Source: Pseudidiomarina atlantica (GTDB lineage Bacteria > Pseudomonadota > Gammaproteobacteria > Enterobacterales > Alteromonadaceae). From it: a stretch of 64,000 nucleotides of DNA. The notes under the pieces are model-generated. The model made no database searches, was not told the origin of the DNA, and worked only from the letters and a program-made list of their open reading frames with translations. Shown in pieces: positions 25,896-35,055 of this stretch. The DNA lies in the NCBI RefSeq assembly GCF_000753735.1, contig NZ_JPIN01000013.1, forward strand, positions 1 to 64,000, written 5' to 3'. Numbering within the stretch: position 1 is the first letter of the stretch; each line of letters opens with the position of its first letter. Both the position numbers and the translations under genes were made by a program.

Positions 25896-27404
25896 ATGAC
25901 CGACCCTTATCACATTGTCATTCTTGGTGGCGGTTCGGCCGGCTGGATGACGGCGGCAGCGCTGAGCAAAGTGCTTGATCGGCAGCATTACAAAATCACT
26001 CTGATTGAGTCGAAGGTGATTGGTACTGTTTCGGTTGGCGAAGCGACCATCCCTGGGATTCGCGAATTTAACCAACTACTCGAAATCAACGAAGACGAGT
26101 TTCTCAAAGCAACGCACGGCTCATTCAAGTTAGCCATTGCGTTTGAGAACTGGCAAAACATCGGTGATTTCTATCTTCATCCGTTTGGTCCGTATGGCAT
26201 CACCTTAAACGGTATTCCCTTTCATCACTATTATTTGCGGCACGAGCGGGAGCAGGGTGCTAATGCCGTGCCACTGGCCGATGTGAATCTCGAGTGGACC
26301 GTAGCGCGACAGCACAAATTTACGCGCCCGATCGCCGATAAACGCAGTCCGCTGGGCCATATCAAATATGCGTATCACTTTGATGCGCAGAAATACGCGG
26401 CATTCCTAAAGGATTTTGCCTGTAAGCGCGGTGTGATGGCACTTGAAGATCGCGTGTTGGAAGTCAAACAACGCGAAAAACACGGCGCGATTCAAGCGCT
26501 CATAACAGAGCAGCACGGTGAAGTGGGAGGTGACTTTTTTGTCGACTGTAGTGGCTTTAAAGCGCTGCTGATTGGCGAAGCTATGGGCGTTCCCTATCAC
26601 GATTGGCGCAAATGGATGCCCTGTGATAGTGCCGTGGCGCTACCCGGTCAGCATGACGCTGAAGACATTTTGCCCTATACCCGCTCCATCGCGCATCCCG
26701 AAGGTTGGCGCTGGAAGATTCCACTGCAACATCGCACCGGTGAAGGCTGGGTGTATTCAAGTCGCTTTACCGACCACGAAAAGGCGGAACAAGATTTTCG
26801 TGAAACCATCGGAAACTTTGACAGCAAAGCCAACCACTTACGGTGGATTAATGGTCGCCGCGATGAGCCATGGAAGCACAACTGTGCCGCCATTGGGCTG
26901 GCGGCAGGTTTTATTGAACCGCTAGAATCGACTGGGCTGCAATTGACGCAATCCGCGATTATTCGCCTCATTAGCTTGCTCCCCGGCGCTGGCGAAATGC
27001 GCCAACGCGCCAAAGCCTTTAACCATTTCTGTGCCGAAGAAATCACCAATATTCGTGATTTTGTGATGTGCCACTATAAACTCACCAATCGTGACGATTC
27101 TGAGTTCTGGCGCTATTGTCGCGACATGGAAATCCCTGACTCATTACAAGAACGCATCGATTTGTTCCGCGAGAATGCTAGTATTTTCCGCAACAGCAAC
27201 AATGAGCTGTTTAATGAAATTAGTTGGTTCTCAATGTTCCATGGACAAGGCTTGCGGCCGCACAACGTGCATCCGCTGGCAGAACAAATGTCGCAACAAG
27301 AATTAGCACAACACATTCATACGGTGCAGCGCATCTTCAAGCAAGTAACAGCGCCGCTACCGAGTCACGCACAATTTATTCAGCAACACTGTAAAGCGCA
27401 ATGA
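25896..27404 (+). CDS. tryptophan-halogenase-like flavoprotein of a TonB-receptor operon
   Basis: 502 residues from ATG 25896 (upstream codons would precede the FAD motif by an unusual extension). The N-terminus is a dinucleotide-binding fold, IVILGGGSAGWMTAAALS, with GWM as in flavin-dependent tryptophan halogenases; EPLESTGLQL near residue 340 is another family block. I see no separate flavin reductase or biosynthetic genes. In marine and xanthomonad polymer-use loci, such halogenase-like proteins regularly accompany large TonB receptors and have no proven halogenation role. It overlaps the next gene by four bases (ATGA). Reaction unknown. Confidence 0.82.
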   Translation: MTDPYHIVILGGGSAGWMTAAALSKVLDRQHYKITLIESKVIGTVSVGEATIPGIREFNQLLEINEDEFLKATHGSFKLAIAFENWQNIGDFYLHPFGPYGITLNGIPFHHYYLRHEREQGANAVPLADVNLEWTVARQHKFTRPIADKRSPLGHIKYAYHFDAQKYAAFLKDFACKRGVMALEDRVLEVKQREKHGAIQALITEQHGEVGGDFFVDCSGFKALLIGEAMGVPYHDWRKWMPCDSAVALPGQHDAEDILPYTRSIAHPEGWRWKIPLQHRTGEGWVYSSRFTDHEKAEQDFRETIGNFDSKANHLRWINGRRDEPWKHNCAAIGLAAGFIEPLESTGLQLTQSAIIRLISLLPGAGEMRQRAKAFNHFCAEEITNIRDFVMCHYKLTNRDDSEFWRYCRDMEIPDSLQERIDLFRENASIFRNSNNELFNEISWFSMFHGQGLRPHNVHPLAEQMSQQELAQHIHTVQRIFKQVTAPLPSHAQFIQQHCKAQ

Positions 27405-29863
27405 ACCGACCTATTGTACGAAAATTAAGCATTATTTTGTTGGCGCTGACCTCGCTCAGTAGCTGTTCGTGGACCTCTGACTATGAACAACTCCCTTCAG
27501 CCAATTACGATCATCGGATTAAATCTTTGGTTCTGCATTATACCGCGATTGATTACCAAAAGAGCGTACAAGCGCTGGTCGAACCCAAAGGCTTGAGTTC
27601 GCATTATTTGGTGCCTGAAAGTGGTGATCCGAGCTATCCCTATGACGATTTGAAGGTCTTGCAGTTGGTCGATGAACGAGAGCGCGCGTGGCACGCAGGC
27701 GACAGCTATTGGCAAGGACGCACCGATCTCAATGACCATTCCATTGGCATTGAGATCGTCAACGTGCCGCAGTGTGAATGGGACAATCAAACCACTGCAA
27801 GCCGTGCAGAACATGGCGAGAATCGCTTGTGTGTATTCCCTGATTTCGACCCGCAGCAAATTGAAAAAGTCATCGCGTTGGCGCAACAAATTCTTGCTCG
27901 TCACCCTGATATTCATCCGACCGCAGTCGTTGGGCATTCAGATATTGCACCGACCCGCAAAAACGACCCGGGCCCACGTTTCCCTTGGTATCAGTTGTAT
28001 CAACAAGGGGTCGGCGCTTGGTATGAGCAAGACACCCTGAGTCGTTATTGGCGGGAATTTAACCGGCAACCGGTCAATACCGGCTTACTGCAAGCGGCCT
28101 TACGCGCTTATGGTTACGGCGTAACTGAAACTGGCGTGTACGATGAAACGACCGCAAGCACGGTTGCGGCGTTCCAAATGCATTTTTTACCTTGGCAAGT
28201 GGATGGTAAGGCAGATAGTCAAACGGCGGCAGCCGTGTTCGCTTTGTTGGAGCGTTACTTCCCTGAGCGCTTAGAACCTTTGTGGCAGCGTTATCAAAGC
28301 GAAAGCAAGGCGCAGCAGCAGGTCATTAAACAGCAGCAACCACGCGGTCAGATTGACCTGCTCTTGCCAGAGCCAGAAGCACAACGTTCGATGCGCGAGT
28401 GGGTGAACGATAAAGCCGCATTTAAAAGTTATGCCAAGCGTGGACGCTTGATCCTTGAGACTGATCAACCGGTGACTGCCGAAATAGAGGTGAATGGACA
28501 ACTGCTGAATATCGCTACACCGCTGCAACCCGGCAAAATTTACGATTATTCGCTGCAGCGTCGCACGCGGGATGGCATTAATCAATTGTTCGTGCGCAAG
28601 GTTGAGCCAGCTGATGCGCAGGTGCGCGTACGCGTGCCATACCCACAATTGGTTGATAACACGGCGGCCTATGCTGAGCGTTTTGCCGCGGTGGATGAAC
28701 TGATAGAGCAAGACGTAGCGAATGGCTTCCCTGGCGCAGTGTTATTGGTCATCAAAGACGGCGAAATTATCAAACACAGCGCCTACGGTTACGCAAAGCG
28801 TTACGATCGACTGGGTAACAAGGTGGCGCAACCTACCCCGATGACCACTGACACTTTGTTTGACATTGCCTCGAATACGAAGGCTTTTGCGACCTCAATG
28901 GCAATGATGCAACTGGTCGACCGCGGCCTACTTGATGTCAATAAGCCGATTTATTATTACCTGCCTGAGTATCGTGGTGACGGCCGTGAAGCACGATTGG
29001 TTAAAGACTTACTTCAGCATCAATCAGGCTATGCGCCACAGGTCCATTTTTTTGACCCGGACAATAAACTCGGCAAACGCTTCTTTTCGCAAACTAAAGC
29101 GAAAACCGAACAACTCATGCTGACAGCTGTCCCATTCGATGTTGGGGTGGGGGTACAGACGACCTACAGCGACACCAACTTTATGTTGCTTGGCACCCTG
29201 ATTGAGCGCATCACGGGTATGCCGCTTGATCAGTACACCGAGCAGAATATTTATACGCCACTTGGTTTGCATGACACGCTTTTTAACCCGCTGGAGAAAG
29301 GTCGAGAAGCGCACGAAATTGCGGCGACGGAATTGCTCGGCAACACGCGAGGCGGGCGTATCGATTTTCCCAATATGCGTCAGTATACCTTGCAAGGCGA
29401 GGTGCACGACGAAAAAGCCTTCTACGCCATGCAGGGCATTGCTGGGCACGCGGGATTGTTCAGCACTGCTGCGGATATGGCGGTATTGATGCAGGCGCTG
29501 TTGAATGGCGGCGGCTACGGCAACGTGCACCTGTTCGACAGCAGTATCATGGATGCCTTCACCAAGCCGCACGAAAATGCGCGGACTTTTGGCATGGGCT
29601 GGCGCCGTGCCGCCGATGGTCAATTACGTTGGCATTTTGGCCCGTACGCGAGCCATTTGGCTTTTGGACACACCGGCTGGACGGGCACCGCAACGGTAAT
29701 CGATCCAGCCTTGGATCTTGGCATTGTGCTGCTTACCAACGCGCGCCACACGCCTATTGAAGCCGACGGTGACGCGTATGAATTTGTCGGTAAGCAATTT
29801 GAAAGTGGTAACTACGGCAGCATTATGACCGGTGTTTACGAGGCCGTGCTCGGCCTCGATTAA
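27401..29863 (+). CDS. AmiD-like amidase fused to YfeW/AmiE-like serine hydrolase, lipoprotein
   Basis: 820 residues. Lipobox LSSC with C22. Residues 35-200 are an Amidase_2 domain closely resembling Escherichia coli AmiD, with zinc ligands H46, H179 and D189 and Glu118 in IGIEIV. Residues 225-290 match AmiD's peptidoglycan-binding tail (AFQMHF). A linker with beta character (about 320-415) leads to a Beta-lactamase-fold domain (430-820) resembling YfeW/PBP4B and Bacillus AmiE: SNTK nucleophile at 491-494, YSDTNFMLLG, HDEKAFY, GHAGLFS and GHTGWTG. AmiD and AmiE both release the stem peptide from MurNAc, by zinc and serine chemistry respectively. One membrane-anchored protein carrying both is unusual. 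No frameshift separates the halves. It ends overlapping the convergent amidohydrolase by four bases. Confidence 0.88.
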   Translation: MNRPIVRKLSIILLALTSLSSCSWTSDYEQLPSANYDHRIKSLVLHYTAIDYQKSVQALVEPKGLSSHYLVPESGDPSYPYDDLKVLQLVDERERAWHAGDSYWQGRTDLNDHSIGIEIVNVPQCEWDNQTTASRAEHGENRLCVFPDFDPQQIEKVIALAQQILARHPDIHPTAVVGHSDIAPTRKNDPGPRFPWYQLYQQGVGAWYEQDTLSRYWREFNRQPVNTGLLQAALRAYGYGVTETGVYDETTASTVAAFQMHFLPWQVDGKADSQTAAAVFALLERYFPERLEPLWQRYQSESKAQQQVIKQQQPRGQIDLLLPEPEAQRSMREWVNDKAAFKSYAKRGRLILETDQPVTAEIEVNGQLLNIATPLQPGKIYDYSLQRRTRDGINQLFVRKVEPADAQVRVRVPYPQLVDNTAAYAERFAAVDELIEQDVANGFPGAVLLVIKDGEIIKHSAYGYAKRYDRLGNKVAQPTPMTTDTLFDIASNTKAFATSMAMMQLVDRGLLDVNKPIYYYLPEYRGDGREARLVKDLLQHQSGYAPQVHFFDPDNKLGKRFFSQTKAKTEQLMLTAVPFDVGVGVQTTYSDTNFMLLGTLIERITGMPLDQYTEQNIYTPLGLHDTLFNPLEKGREAHEIAATELLGNTRGGRIDFPNMRQYTLQGEVHDEKAFYAMQGIAGHAGLFSTAADMAVLMQALLNGGGYGNVHLFDSSIMDAFTKPHENARTFGMGWRRAADGQLRWHFGPYASHLAFGHTGWTGTATVIDPALDLGIVLLTNARHTPIEADGDAYEFVGKQFESGNYGSIMTGVYEAVLGLD

Positions 29864-31221
29864 CGGTAAGCGCTGCGAATTTCTTCGAGCTTGGCCGCGA
29901 TACTCGCGCGGTCAAGCCACTGCCCACGAACCATCACTCCCGTTGGCTGGCGCAATACTGCTGGCCGGTCTAACGGATTCTCGCTAAGTAACATAAAATC
30001 CGCCTGATAGCCTTGTGCGACACGACCAATTTTCAAGTCATGGGTAGCAAAATAGTCGGCGGCTGCTTCGGTAGCACTGTAGTAGATGGCATCGAGGGGA
30101 ATACCCGCGTCGAGCATATAGCGAATTTCATGGTGAATGGAAAAGCCAGGCACCGAAAAGAGCTGCGGCGCATCCGTGCCAAAGACAATCTTGGCGCGCG
30201 CATCATAAAGCGCTTTTAGCAGCCGCTTACGATTTTCTTGCTGCACTTGGGCATGCTCAACATTGAAATAGCTCGAACCTTGGCTTGCATAATAGTTAAG
30301 CCAGCCTTCGCGCACGCGCTCGGGCACTAAATCAAGCTCAGGGTAGGCGGCTAACTGCTCAGCATCACCGGCACCAATTAGGGTAGCCCACAGCGCTTGG
30401 GTCGGAACGACCGTCATATCGCTGGCAACTGTCATTTCTACCAGACGCTGCAGTTCATCATCGGTGATCGGACGGTTGATGGCGTCGACAAAACGTAAAT
30501 AACCATCAAGGTGGTCAATGGTGCGCTGACCTTCGGCCATGGCGACATCAATGCCCACTGCCTCGGGCACATGACCTGCGAAATCGATACCCGCTTGGCG
30601 CGCCGCTGCAGCAACTGCGCGGTATTCATCTAACTGCAGACCCGGATGAATTTTCAATAAATCCCAACCCTGGGCAACGTGTTCTTGCACGCGCGCGGCA
30701 GCTTGTTCTGGTGATTCAACTGTGTTGTCGTTAAAACTTGGGCCCGCCAGAATCAAGGTCGGTCCCATGCGAGCACCGCTGGCGATATCGCGTTTCAACT
30801 CGAGTTGATTGGTGTAACCGAGCATGCCACGTACGGTGGTGACGCCGTTTGCGACATAGAGATACAGCATATCGTCGGCATAGCGTTCGGGCATACCGCC
30901 GAAATTAACCGCTGCCGGCACGTGTCCGTGCATCTCGGTAAAGCCAGCCAGGACATAACCGCCTTGCCCGTCGATCACCTGGGTGGCGGCGCCAATGCGG
31001 GTGTTATCAATCGCATCTGAAACTGCCGTAATGACACCCTCGTCAATAACGATAGTTTGCTTGGTCAGAAACCGCGGTAATTGGTCTTGCCAAGTCAATA
31101 CATTGACGTTGGTGACCACAGTGTCCGCCGCCAACGCCGCTTCTTGTTCGGCGCTAGGCGCTGGCGTGCAGGCACTGAGTAGCAAGGCACACAAGCTTAA
31201 ACACATACTTCGCAGGGGCAT
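29860..31221 (-). CDS. amidohydrolase-family lipoprotein
   Basis: 453 residues with lipobox LSAC and a metal-dependent amidohydrolase barrel. HGH in FTEMHGHVP is the first metal pair, K195-region LLKIHPG resembles the bridging lysine, FAGHVPE and RTIDHLDG supply the next histidines, and FGTDAPQ the catalytic Asp. Relatives include imidazolonepropionase-like and prolidase-like enzymes acting on cyclic amides or dipeptides. ATG follows AGGAG by seven bases. It is convergent with the amidase fusion and has no copy of the shared operator upstream, so its link to peptidoglycan use is only positional. Substrate unknown. Confidence 0.75.
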   Translation of the reverse strand: MPLRSMCLSLCALLLSACTPAPSAEQEAALAADTVVTNVNVLTWQDQLPRFLTKQTIVIDEGVITAVSDAIDNTRIGAATQVIDGQGGYVLAGFTEMHGHVPAAVNFGGMPERYADDMLYLYVANGVTTVRGMLGYTNQLELKRDIASGARMGPTLILAGPSFNDNTVESPEQAAARVQEHVAQGWDLLKIHPGLQLDEYRAVAAAARQAGIDFAGHVPEAVGIDVAMAEGQRTIDHLDGYLRFVDAINRPITDDELQRLVEMTVASDMTVVPTQALWATLIGAGDAEQLAAYPELDLVPERVREGWLNYYASQGSSYFNVEHAQVQQENRKRLLKALYDARAKIVFGTDAPQLFSVPGFSIHHEIRYMLDAGIPLDAIYYSATEAAADYFATHDLKIGRVAQGYQADFMLLSENPLDRPAVLRQPTGVMVRGQWLDRASIAAKLEEIRSAYR

Positions 31222-31320
31222 GATTGATCTCCTGTCACTAAAAATTCATCGGCTCGGCATGGAAGTGTCATTAAAAGACGTAAAGCTGTTGGCTGCAAAT
31301 TAATTTTCAAAGTAGCGCTT

Positions 31321-33060
31321 ATGTTGAACGTCAATCAGTTGATCCAAGATAAACTGCCACCGTTGTTGAATCATCCGGCCGTGGCGCCGTGGTTAAGACG
31401 GCCGGTGAGTAAGTGGCTTTCGAAATTATTACATGCCAAAGACATTCAACAGTTCACTGAACGTTATGGACATTTGCGTGGGCGCGACTTTGTCGACCAA
31501 GTTCTCGAATATTTTGATTTTCGCTACACAGTCGCCGATCGCGATCGTGAACATCTGCCGAGTGTTGGCAAAGTTGTCATTATCGCCAACCATCCGATTG
31601 GTTCTCTTGATGGCGTGGCTTTGCTCAAGATGGTCGCGGAAATTCGCCCAGACGTCAAAGTGGTTGCCAACGATGTGCTATGGAGTATCGAACCTTTGCG
31701 ACCCATGTTGTTGCCGGTGACCAATCTTGATGGCCGTGCCGGACGCCAACAAATTAAAGCGATTCAAGACCATTTAGCCGCCGACCAAGCATTGATTATC
31801 TTCCCTGCTGGCGAGGTATCGCGACTCCGGCCGAAAGGCGTGCGCGATACTCGTTGGGATGCCGGTTTCTTGAAGATTGCTGACCGTGCGCAAGCGCCCA
31901 TACTGCCGATTCATGTTGATGGCCGCAACTCTTGGACGTTCTACGCCTCATCGATGGTATACAAACCCCTGTCGACCTTGTTGTTGGTCGAAGAAATGTT
32001 TCGCCAGCGCGGCGGTGAGATCCAGCTGCGTATCGGTCAATGCATTCCCTTTAAACACCACCAACGCAGCGATCTAACGTTGACCAACCGCGTACACATG
32101 TTGCGTAAGCACTTGTATCGAGTCGGTCATGGTAAGCCGGGAATGTTTCCGACCGAGCATGGTATTGCTTTGCCTGAGTCTCCCGTGGCCCTGCGTAGCG
32201 CCGTTCATAGCTGTCAGTATCTGACTACCACCCCTGACGGCAAGCAGCTCTATTTCACCGACTATCGCAGCGATTGTCCGTTGATGCGTGAGCTCGGACG
32301 GGTGCGTGAACTGACGTTCCGCGCGGTCGGCGAAGGCACCGGACAGCGTCGCGATTTGGATCGCTATGATGTGCAGTTCAGTCACCTTATTTTATGGGAT
32401 GACGAGCAGTTGGCCATTGCCGGAAGCTACCGGTTGGCAACTGTGGCGCAGTTGATCTCGAATTTCGATTACCAAGCGTTGTATACCGCAAGTCTGTTCA
32501 AGCTATTACCGACCATGGAGCGCTTTCTTGCACAGGGAATGGAACTTGGACGCAGTTTTATTCAACCGCAATATCGTAATCGCTATAGTTTGGATTATTT
32601 ATGGCAGGGTATCGGCGCTTATATTCAGCAACACCCAGAGGTGCGTTATTTATTTGGGCCGGTGAGCTTATCAGGTGAGTTGCCTCGGGCGGCGCAAGTT
32701 GCCATTGTTTGGTTTTATCAACAGTGGTTCCCACCGCTGCAACAACTAGCGCAGCCAAATCATCCGTTTGTTTATACCCCGCATGAACAACAAGCCATGC
32801 AGGAGCTGTTCTCAAGCAATGATTACGCCTGTGATTTTCAGCAGTTGAAGCACTATTTACAACAGCACCAAGTGAAACTGCCGACGCTATTCAAACAGTA
32901 CAGCGAACTCTGTGAGCCTGGTGGTGTGCACTTTGCTTGTTTTAGCGTCGACCCAGCCTTTAACAATAGTATTGATGCACTTATCATTATCGATTTACGG
33001 CAACTCAAAGAACGTCGCCGTCAGCGCTATTTATCGACAGAGACCGCGCAAAAGCACTAG
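31321..33060 (+). CDS. bifunctional acyltransferase, OlsF-like (PlsC domain plus OlsB/hemolysin-type GNAT)
   Basis: 579 residues. The N-terminal part (about 80-260) is a PlsC-type acyltransferase with its catalytic motif present as ANHPIGSLDG and a second block IIFPAGEVSRL. The C-terminal part (about 310-560) resembles the OlsB/hemolysin-type N-acyltransferase (ELTFRAVGEGTG, SRFIQPQYR-like ELGRSFIQPQYR). This combination is that of OlsF, which makes ornithine or related amino-acid lipids in one protein. Ribosome site is weak. The gene stands alone between the amidohydrolase and pheA. Alternative: an acyltransferase for another lyso-aminolipid. Confidence 0.8.
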   Translation: MLNVNQLIQDKLPPLLNHPAVAPWLRRPVSKWLSKLLHAKDIQQFTERYGHLRGRDFVDQVLEYFDFRYTVADRDREHLPSVGKVVIIANHPIGSLDGVALLKMVAEIRPDVKVVANDVLWSIEPLRPMLLPVTNLDGRAGRQQIKAIQDHLAADQALIIFPAGEVSRLRPKGVRDTRWDAGFLKIADRAQAPILPIHVDGRNSWTFYASSMVYKPLSTLLLVEEMFRQRGGEIQLRIGQCIPFKHHQRSDLTLTNRVHMLRKHLYRVGHGKPGMFPTEHGIALPESPVALRSAVHSCQYLTTTPDGKQLYFTDYRSDCPLMRELGRVRELTFRAVGEGTGQRRDLDRYDVQFSHLILWDDEQLAIAGSYRLATVAQLISNFDYQALYTASLFKLLPTMERFLAQGMELGRSFIQPQYRNRYSLDYLWQGIGAYIQQHPEVRYLFGPVSLSGELPRAAQVAIVWFYQQWFPPLQQLAQPNHPFVYTPHEQQAMQELFSSNDYACDFQQLKHYLQQHQVKLPTLFKQYSELCEPGGVHFACFSVDPAFNNSIDALIIIDLRQLKERRRQRYLSTETAQKH

Positions 33061-33087
33061 CATTCAGCGGCATTCCTGTTTAACTTA

Positions 33088-33107
33088 GAGATTCGCCTTT
33101 GAATCTC
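33088..33107. repeat. hairpin GAGATTC-N6-GAATCTC before pheA
   Basis: A perfect seven-base inverted repeat in the short gap between the acyltransferase gene and pheA. No T-run follows and there is no Phe-rich leader peptide, so neither a terminator nor a classical attenuator is supported. It may affect translation of pheA, whose start lies 25 bases downstream. Confidence 0.35.
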
Positions 33108-33132
33108 GATGTTGCCAAGGAATTGCTTTGTA

Positions 33133-33948
33133 ATGCGTATTGCCACTCTCGGACCCGCTGGAACCTTCTCTGAACTCGCAGCCTGTGAATTCGGCCGTCA
33201 GCTCGATACCTACACCTTGCAGTTTCACCCAGCTCTAGCGCAGGTGTTGAAGGCAATTCCGCAACAAGCTGATATCGCCGTTGTGCCGATCGAGAATATC
33301 GTCGAAGGTGTGGTCTCGCCGGTGATTGATAGCTTTGTAAAGCGGCCACTAGAGATTATCGGCGAACTGAGTATTCCGGTGCGGTTTTCGTTGGTTGCCA
33401 ATCACCCCGAGCCGCAGAAAATCTATGCGCAATTCGTCGCGCAAGGGCAATGCAGCGAATGTCTCGGTCAGTATGCGGTGCCGATCATGAATACCGCGAG
33501 CAACAGTGAAGCCCTGCAATTACTGCAACAAAGCCGTGAGCCAGCAGCGGCCGTCGTGCCGGAGCACAGTTTGAAGCAGCACAGCTTCGCGCACGTGATT
33601 CATGATATTACCGATTATGCGCACAACGAGACGCGTTTTGTTGCGGTTCGCGAAACCCAAGCGGTGACAACTGAGCCCGACCCTGACACGGCGTACAAGA
33701 CATCGCTGTTGATCATCGATGACACCGATCACCCGGGGCTGTTGGTGGAGCACTTGCAGGTATTTGCCGCCTATCGCGTCAATTTAACCTCGCTCGTGTC
33801 ACGTCCGACCGGGCATCGTTTCGGTCACTACCATTTTTACATTGAGTGCGAAGGGCATCGAGAGGACAGCGCGATTCGAGCCGCCCTCACCTTGATTGAA
33901 CTGCGTAATAAAGTGGTGGTCCTGGGCAGTTACCCGCGCGGCGGTTAA
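33133..33948 (+). CDS. pheA: monofunctional prephenate dehydratase
   Basis: 271 residues from ATG 33133, which gives the standard N-terminus MRIATLGPAGTFSE; an upstream ATG at 33109 would add eight atypical residues. The catalytic domain (1-180) has the NETRF motif with the essential Thr-Arg, and a C-terminal ACT domain (about 190-270, with SRPTGHRFGHYHF) for feedback by phenylalanine. It converts prephenate to phenylpyruvate. No chorismate mutase domain is fused, unlike the enterobacterial P-protein. Its stop codon overlaps that of the tiny gene on the opposite strand. Confidence 0.93.
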   Translation: MRIATLGPAGTFSELAACEFGRQLDTYTLQFHPALAQVLKAIPQQADIAVVPIENIVEGVVSPVIDSFVKRPLEIIGELSIPVRFSLVANHPEPQKIYAQFVAQGQCSECLGQYAVPIMNTASNSEALQLLQQSREPAAAVVPEHSLKQHSFAHVIHDITDYAHNETRFVAVRETQAVTTEPDPDTAYKTSLLIIDDTDHPGLLVEHLQVFAAYRVNLTSLVSRPTGHRFGHYHFYIECEGHREDSAIRAALTLIELRNKVVVLGSYPRGG

Positions 33949-34052
33949 GCCAGCGCGAGCTTGATCAGCAGCCCCACTAGCGTTACCGCGGCGACGCCGG
34001 CGAGCCAAAATAGCGCAAACCAGCCCAGTCGCCGCCAAGTTTGTCTGGCCAT
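33945..34052 (-). CDS. small membrane subunit of cyanide-insensitive oxidase, CydX-like (DUF2474-type)
   Basis: A 35-residue protein missed by length filters. It begins at ATG 34052, overlapping the cydB stop by one base (TAATG), so translation is coupled. The product has a basic N-terminus (RQTWRR), then GWFALFWLAG and one membrane helix to the end. Small DUF2474/CydX-type proteins of this size and layout follow cioAB/cydAB operons and stabilise the oxidase. The last codons overlap the stop of convergent pheA. Identification relies on position, size and topology. Confidence 0.75.
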   Translation of the reverse strand: MARQTWRRLGWFALFWLAGVAAVTLVGLLIKLALA

Positions 34053-35053
34053 TAGTCGTGATACCCCGCATCAGCCTTCACTTTGCCACGAAATACCCAA
34101 TAGGTGTAACCGGTGTAGGCAAAGATGATCGGTAGTAAAAATACGGCGCCGACCAAGAGAAACTTCAGGCTGTTATCAGGAGCTGCCGCCTGCCAAATAG
34201 TGATGGCTCGTGGCACTAGGTAGGGGAAAATACTGACGGCAAAGCCCAAGAATGACACCAAAAATAGGCCGAGTGACCACAAATAAGGTCGACCTTGCTG
34301 ACGCTGTTTTAATGAGCGCAGTAGGCCAATAGTGACAACAGCTAATACGACTGGCAGGACCCACAACCAGATAGATGCTGGGAAACTAAACCAACGCTCC
34401 GCGATAGCACTGTCACGCCATGGTAGATAAAGGCTCACGAAAGTAATACAGGCAACGAGCCCAAGCGCAAACTTAAAAGCAAGACCGTAGCTACGACGTT
34501 GCAGTTCACCTTCAGCTTTCATGACTAGCCAAGTCGCGCCAAGCAGCAGATAACCAATCACGACGGCGATACCGCAGAACACACTAAACCACGTCAGCCA
34601 ATCAAACCAACCGCCAGCATAGGCACGGTCAACCACTTTAATGCCTTGCAGCATGGCCCCGAGCATGATGCCTTGGCTTAAGGCAGCAACCAGTGAGCCG
34701 ACGATAAAGGAGAGATCCCACCAATGCTTATTGGTGCGGGTTTTGAAGCGATACTCGAACGCCACGCCGCGAAAGATCAAGCCAAGTAGCATGGCTATCA
34801 CTGGCATATAGAGTGCCGGCATCAGTACCGAATAGGCCAGTGGGAAGACGGCGAGTAAGCCGCCGCCACCAAGCACTAACCAAGTTTCGTTACCATCCCA
34901 AACAGGTGCCACACTGTTCATCATGATGTCGCGGTCTGCTTCCTTTTTAAACCAAGGGAACAGCATGGCCACGCCTAAGTCGAAGCCATCTAACGCTACA
35001 TACGCAAAGACAGCGACGGCCACTAAGATGGCCCAGATAAGTGCATAATCCAT
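34052..35053 (-). CDS. cioB: cytochrome bd-type quinol oxidase subunit II (CioB/CydB)
   Basis: 333 residues with about eight or nine membrane helices. The N-terminus ALDGFDLGVAMLFPW and VWDGNETWLVLGG near residue 50 are the subunit II signatures. It partners subunit I, two bases upstream, in oxidising quinol with oxygen at the inner membrane. Whether it is called CydB or CioB depends on subunit I, which has the short Q-loop of the cyanide-insensitive branch. It is followed by the overlapping small-subunit gene. Confidence 0.93.
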   Translation of the reverse strand: MDYALIWAILVAVAVFAYVALDGFDLGVAMLFPWFKKEADRDIMMNSVAPVWDGNETWLVLGGGGLLAVFPLAYSVLMPALYMPVIAMLLGLIFRGVAFEYRFKTRTNKHWWDLSFIVGSLVAALSQGIMLGAMLQGIKVVDRAYAGGWFDWLTWFSVFCGIAVVIGYLLLGATWLVMKAEGELQRRSYGLAFKFALGLVACITFVSLYLPWRDSAIAERWFSFPASIWLWVLPVVLAVVTIGLLRSLKQRQQGRPYLWSLGLFLVSFLGFAVSIFPYLVPRAITIWQAAAPDNSLKFLLVGAVFLLPIIFAYTGYTYWVFRGKVKADAGYHD

Positions 35054-35055
35054 GA

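Noticed and set aside
25896-27404. Halogenated natural-product cluster suggested by the tryptophan-halogenase-like gene
   Set aside because: No biosynthetic enzymes or flavin reductase nearby; the pairing with a large TonB receptor is the known polymer-use arrangement.
31321-33060. OlsF-like acyltransferase as part of wall scavenging
   Set aside because: Membrane-lipid synthesis enzyme with no operator or operon link.
33088-33107. Transcription attenuator of pheA
   Set aside because: There is a hairpin but no Phe-rich leader peptide, alternative hairpin or T-run.
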